Shown here one piece after another: positions 63,449 through 64,000 of a DNA stretch of 64,000 bases. The position numbers were made by a program, and so were the translations under genes. Under the pieces are notes generated by a model. The model was not told the origin of the DNA. It did not search any database and saw only the letters and a program-made list of their open reading frames with translations. Source of the stretch: Lutibacter sp. B2 (GTDB taxonomy: Bacteria; Bacillota; Clostridia; Peptostreptococcales; Thermotaleaceae); the NCBI GenBank assembly GCA_015686845.1, contig JADPRS010000002.1:1-64000 (forward strand), read 5' to 3'. How positions within the stretch are numbered: position 1 is the stretch's first letter; each line of letters opens with the position of its first letter.

Positions 63449-64000
63449 TTAAATCACCTTCTTCAAAGCCTCTTTTGCAGCTTTTTGTTCCGCTTCTTTT
63501 TTACTTTTTCCTGAACCTTGTCCAACTACTTTTTCCCCTATTTTCACTTGAATATAAAATACTTTATTATGATCTGGACCTTTTTCATTAATTACTTCAT
63601 ATTCAATTTTTTCTCCCTCTTTACTCTGTACAATCTCTTGTAAATGCGTCTTATAATCTTGAAAAATTCTGCCTTCAATTGCATCTTTAATTGTAGTTTC
63701 TAATCTATTCAAAATAAATTTACTTGCCTGTTCCAATCCACCATCTAAATAAATAGCTCCTATAATAGCTTCAAATGTATCTGCAAGGATGGAAACTCTT
63801 TCGCGTCCCCCTGTAACTTCTTCTCCTTTTCCAAGTAAAAGATACTCCCCTGCATTCATAATCATAGAAGCCTTTGCTAATGATGGTTCACAAACAATAC
63901 TCGCTCGTATCTTTGTTAATTCTCCCTCTTGAAAGGTTTCAAGATTGTTGTACAAATAATCACTAATAACTATACTCAGTACAGAGTCTCCTAAAAATTC
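63449..64000 (-). CDS. rnc: Ribonuclease III (5' end outside the window)
   Basis: Double-strand-specific endoribonuclease processing rRNA precursors. About 183 C-terminal residues are visible. From the edge it reads EFLGDSVLSIVISDY (the RNase III signature), then the second acidic block DTFEAIIGAIYLDGG, and a C-terminal dsRNA-binding domain with the GSGKSKKEAEQKAAKEAL end. The N-terminal part lies beyond 64000. The stop is 1 nt upstream of the radical SAM gene start. Confidence 0.96.
   Translation of the reverse strand, partial: EFLGDSVLSIVISDYLYNNLETFQEGELTKIRASIVCEPSLAKASMIMNAGEYLLLGKGEEVTGGRERVSILADTFEAIIGAIYLDGGLEQASKFILNRLETTIKDAIEGRIFQDYKTHLQEIVQSKEGEKIEYEVINEKGPDHNKVFYIQVKIGEKVVGQGSGKSKKEAEQKAAKEALKKVI

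Overview
The window reads as a contiguous piece of a low-GC, spore-forming anaerobic Clostridia chromosome. This is inferred from strongly AT-rich intergenic DNA and codon use, sporulation-linked genes (spoVS, a SpoIID-domain gene, a BofC-like gene, a DacF-type carboxypeptidase), the SCIFF peptide/maturase pair, a complete selenocysteine machinery, oxygen-independent enzymes (HemZ-like radical SAM, Fe-S serine dehydratase) and an L27 with the Firmicutes cleavable N-terminus next to its protease Prp. I cannot name genus or species. Almost every gene is on the minus strand, so transcription and probably replication run from high to low coordinates. Only three genes (a pseudouridine synthase, an amino-acid symporter and a D,D-carboxypeptidase) are on the plus strand.

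Layout from low to high coordinates. 1-4.4 kb: end of a cell-surface glycan locus, with a CgeB-like glycosyltransferase and the four dTDP-L-rhamnose genes in the order rfbD-rfbA-rfbC-rfbB. 4.4-15.5 kb: a DUF3343 protein, glyA, an RseC-like protein, aspS-hisS, a hemZ-like gene, a 60-residue HTH-like protein, an MBL-fold hydrolase, dtd, rel and apt. 15.6-20.5 kb: secDF, a gamma-carbonic-anhydrase-like protein, the SCIFF maturase, the 46-residue SCIFF precursor and a TIGR04086-type membrane protein. 20.6-32.5 kb: purB, a PHP phosphoesterase, spoVS, rny, yajC, tgt, queA, a SpoIID-domain gene, ruvB-ruvA-ruvC and a BofC-like gene. 32.6-41.2 kb: the selenocysteine neighbourhood selC (tRNA-Sec), selB-selA and selD, interspersed with an integrase remnant, a DEAD-box helicase, an RluA-type enzyme and an AGCS symporter. 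41.2-51.4 kb: comEA, dacF, the two-subunit serine dehydratase, ridA, leuS with a T-box leader, rsfS, an LCP-family gene, yqeK, nadD and yhbY. 51.4-64 kb: obg-rpmA-prp-rplU, trmD-rimM, khpA-rpsP-ffh-ylxM-ftsY, smc, a radical SAM protein and rnc, which runs off the right edge.

Several systems work together here. SelD makes selenophosphate, SelA converts Ser-tRNA-Sec from selC, and SelB delivers it at UGA. selD itself carries an in-frame UGA (Sec14), so the pathway is needed to make its own first enzyme. RuvABC resolve recombination intermediates. Ffh, FtsY and YlxM with SecDF and YajC form the co-translational export apparatus. L27 is expected to be trimmed by the adjacent Prp before 50S maturation, with Obg and RsfS acting in ribosome assembly and silencing.

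The sequence shows many non-ATG starts chosen by Shine-Dalgarno position (TTG for selB, selD, smc, purB and ruvA; GTG for the RseC-like and TIGR04086 genes; apparently ATT for ruvC). I see no CRISPR array, rRNA operon, complete insertion sequence or intact prophage. I do not claim an undescribed system. The best leads are the SCIFF expression architecture, the UGA-containing selD beside the dispersed sel genes, the integrase scar beside selC, the ruvC start, an attenuator-like terminator in the rny leader and a few unassigned palindromes.
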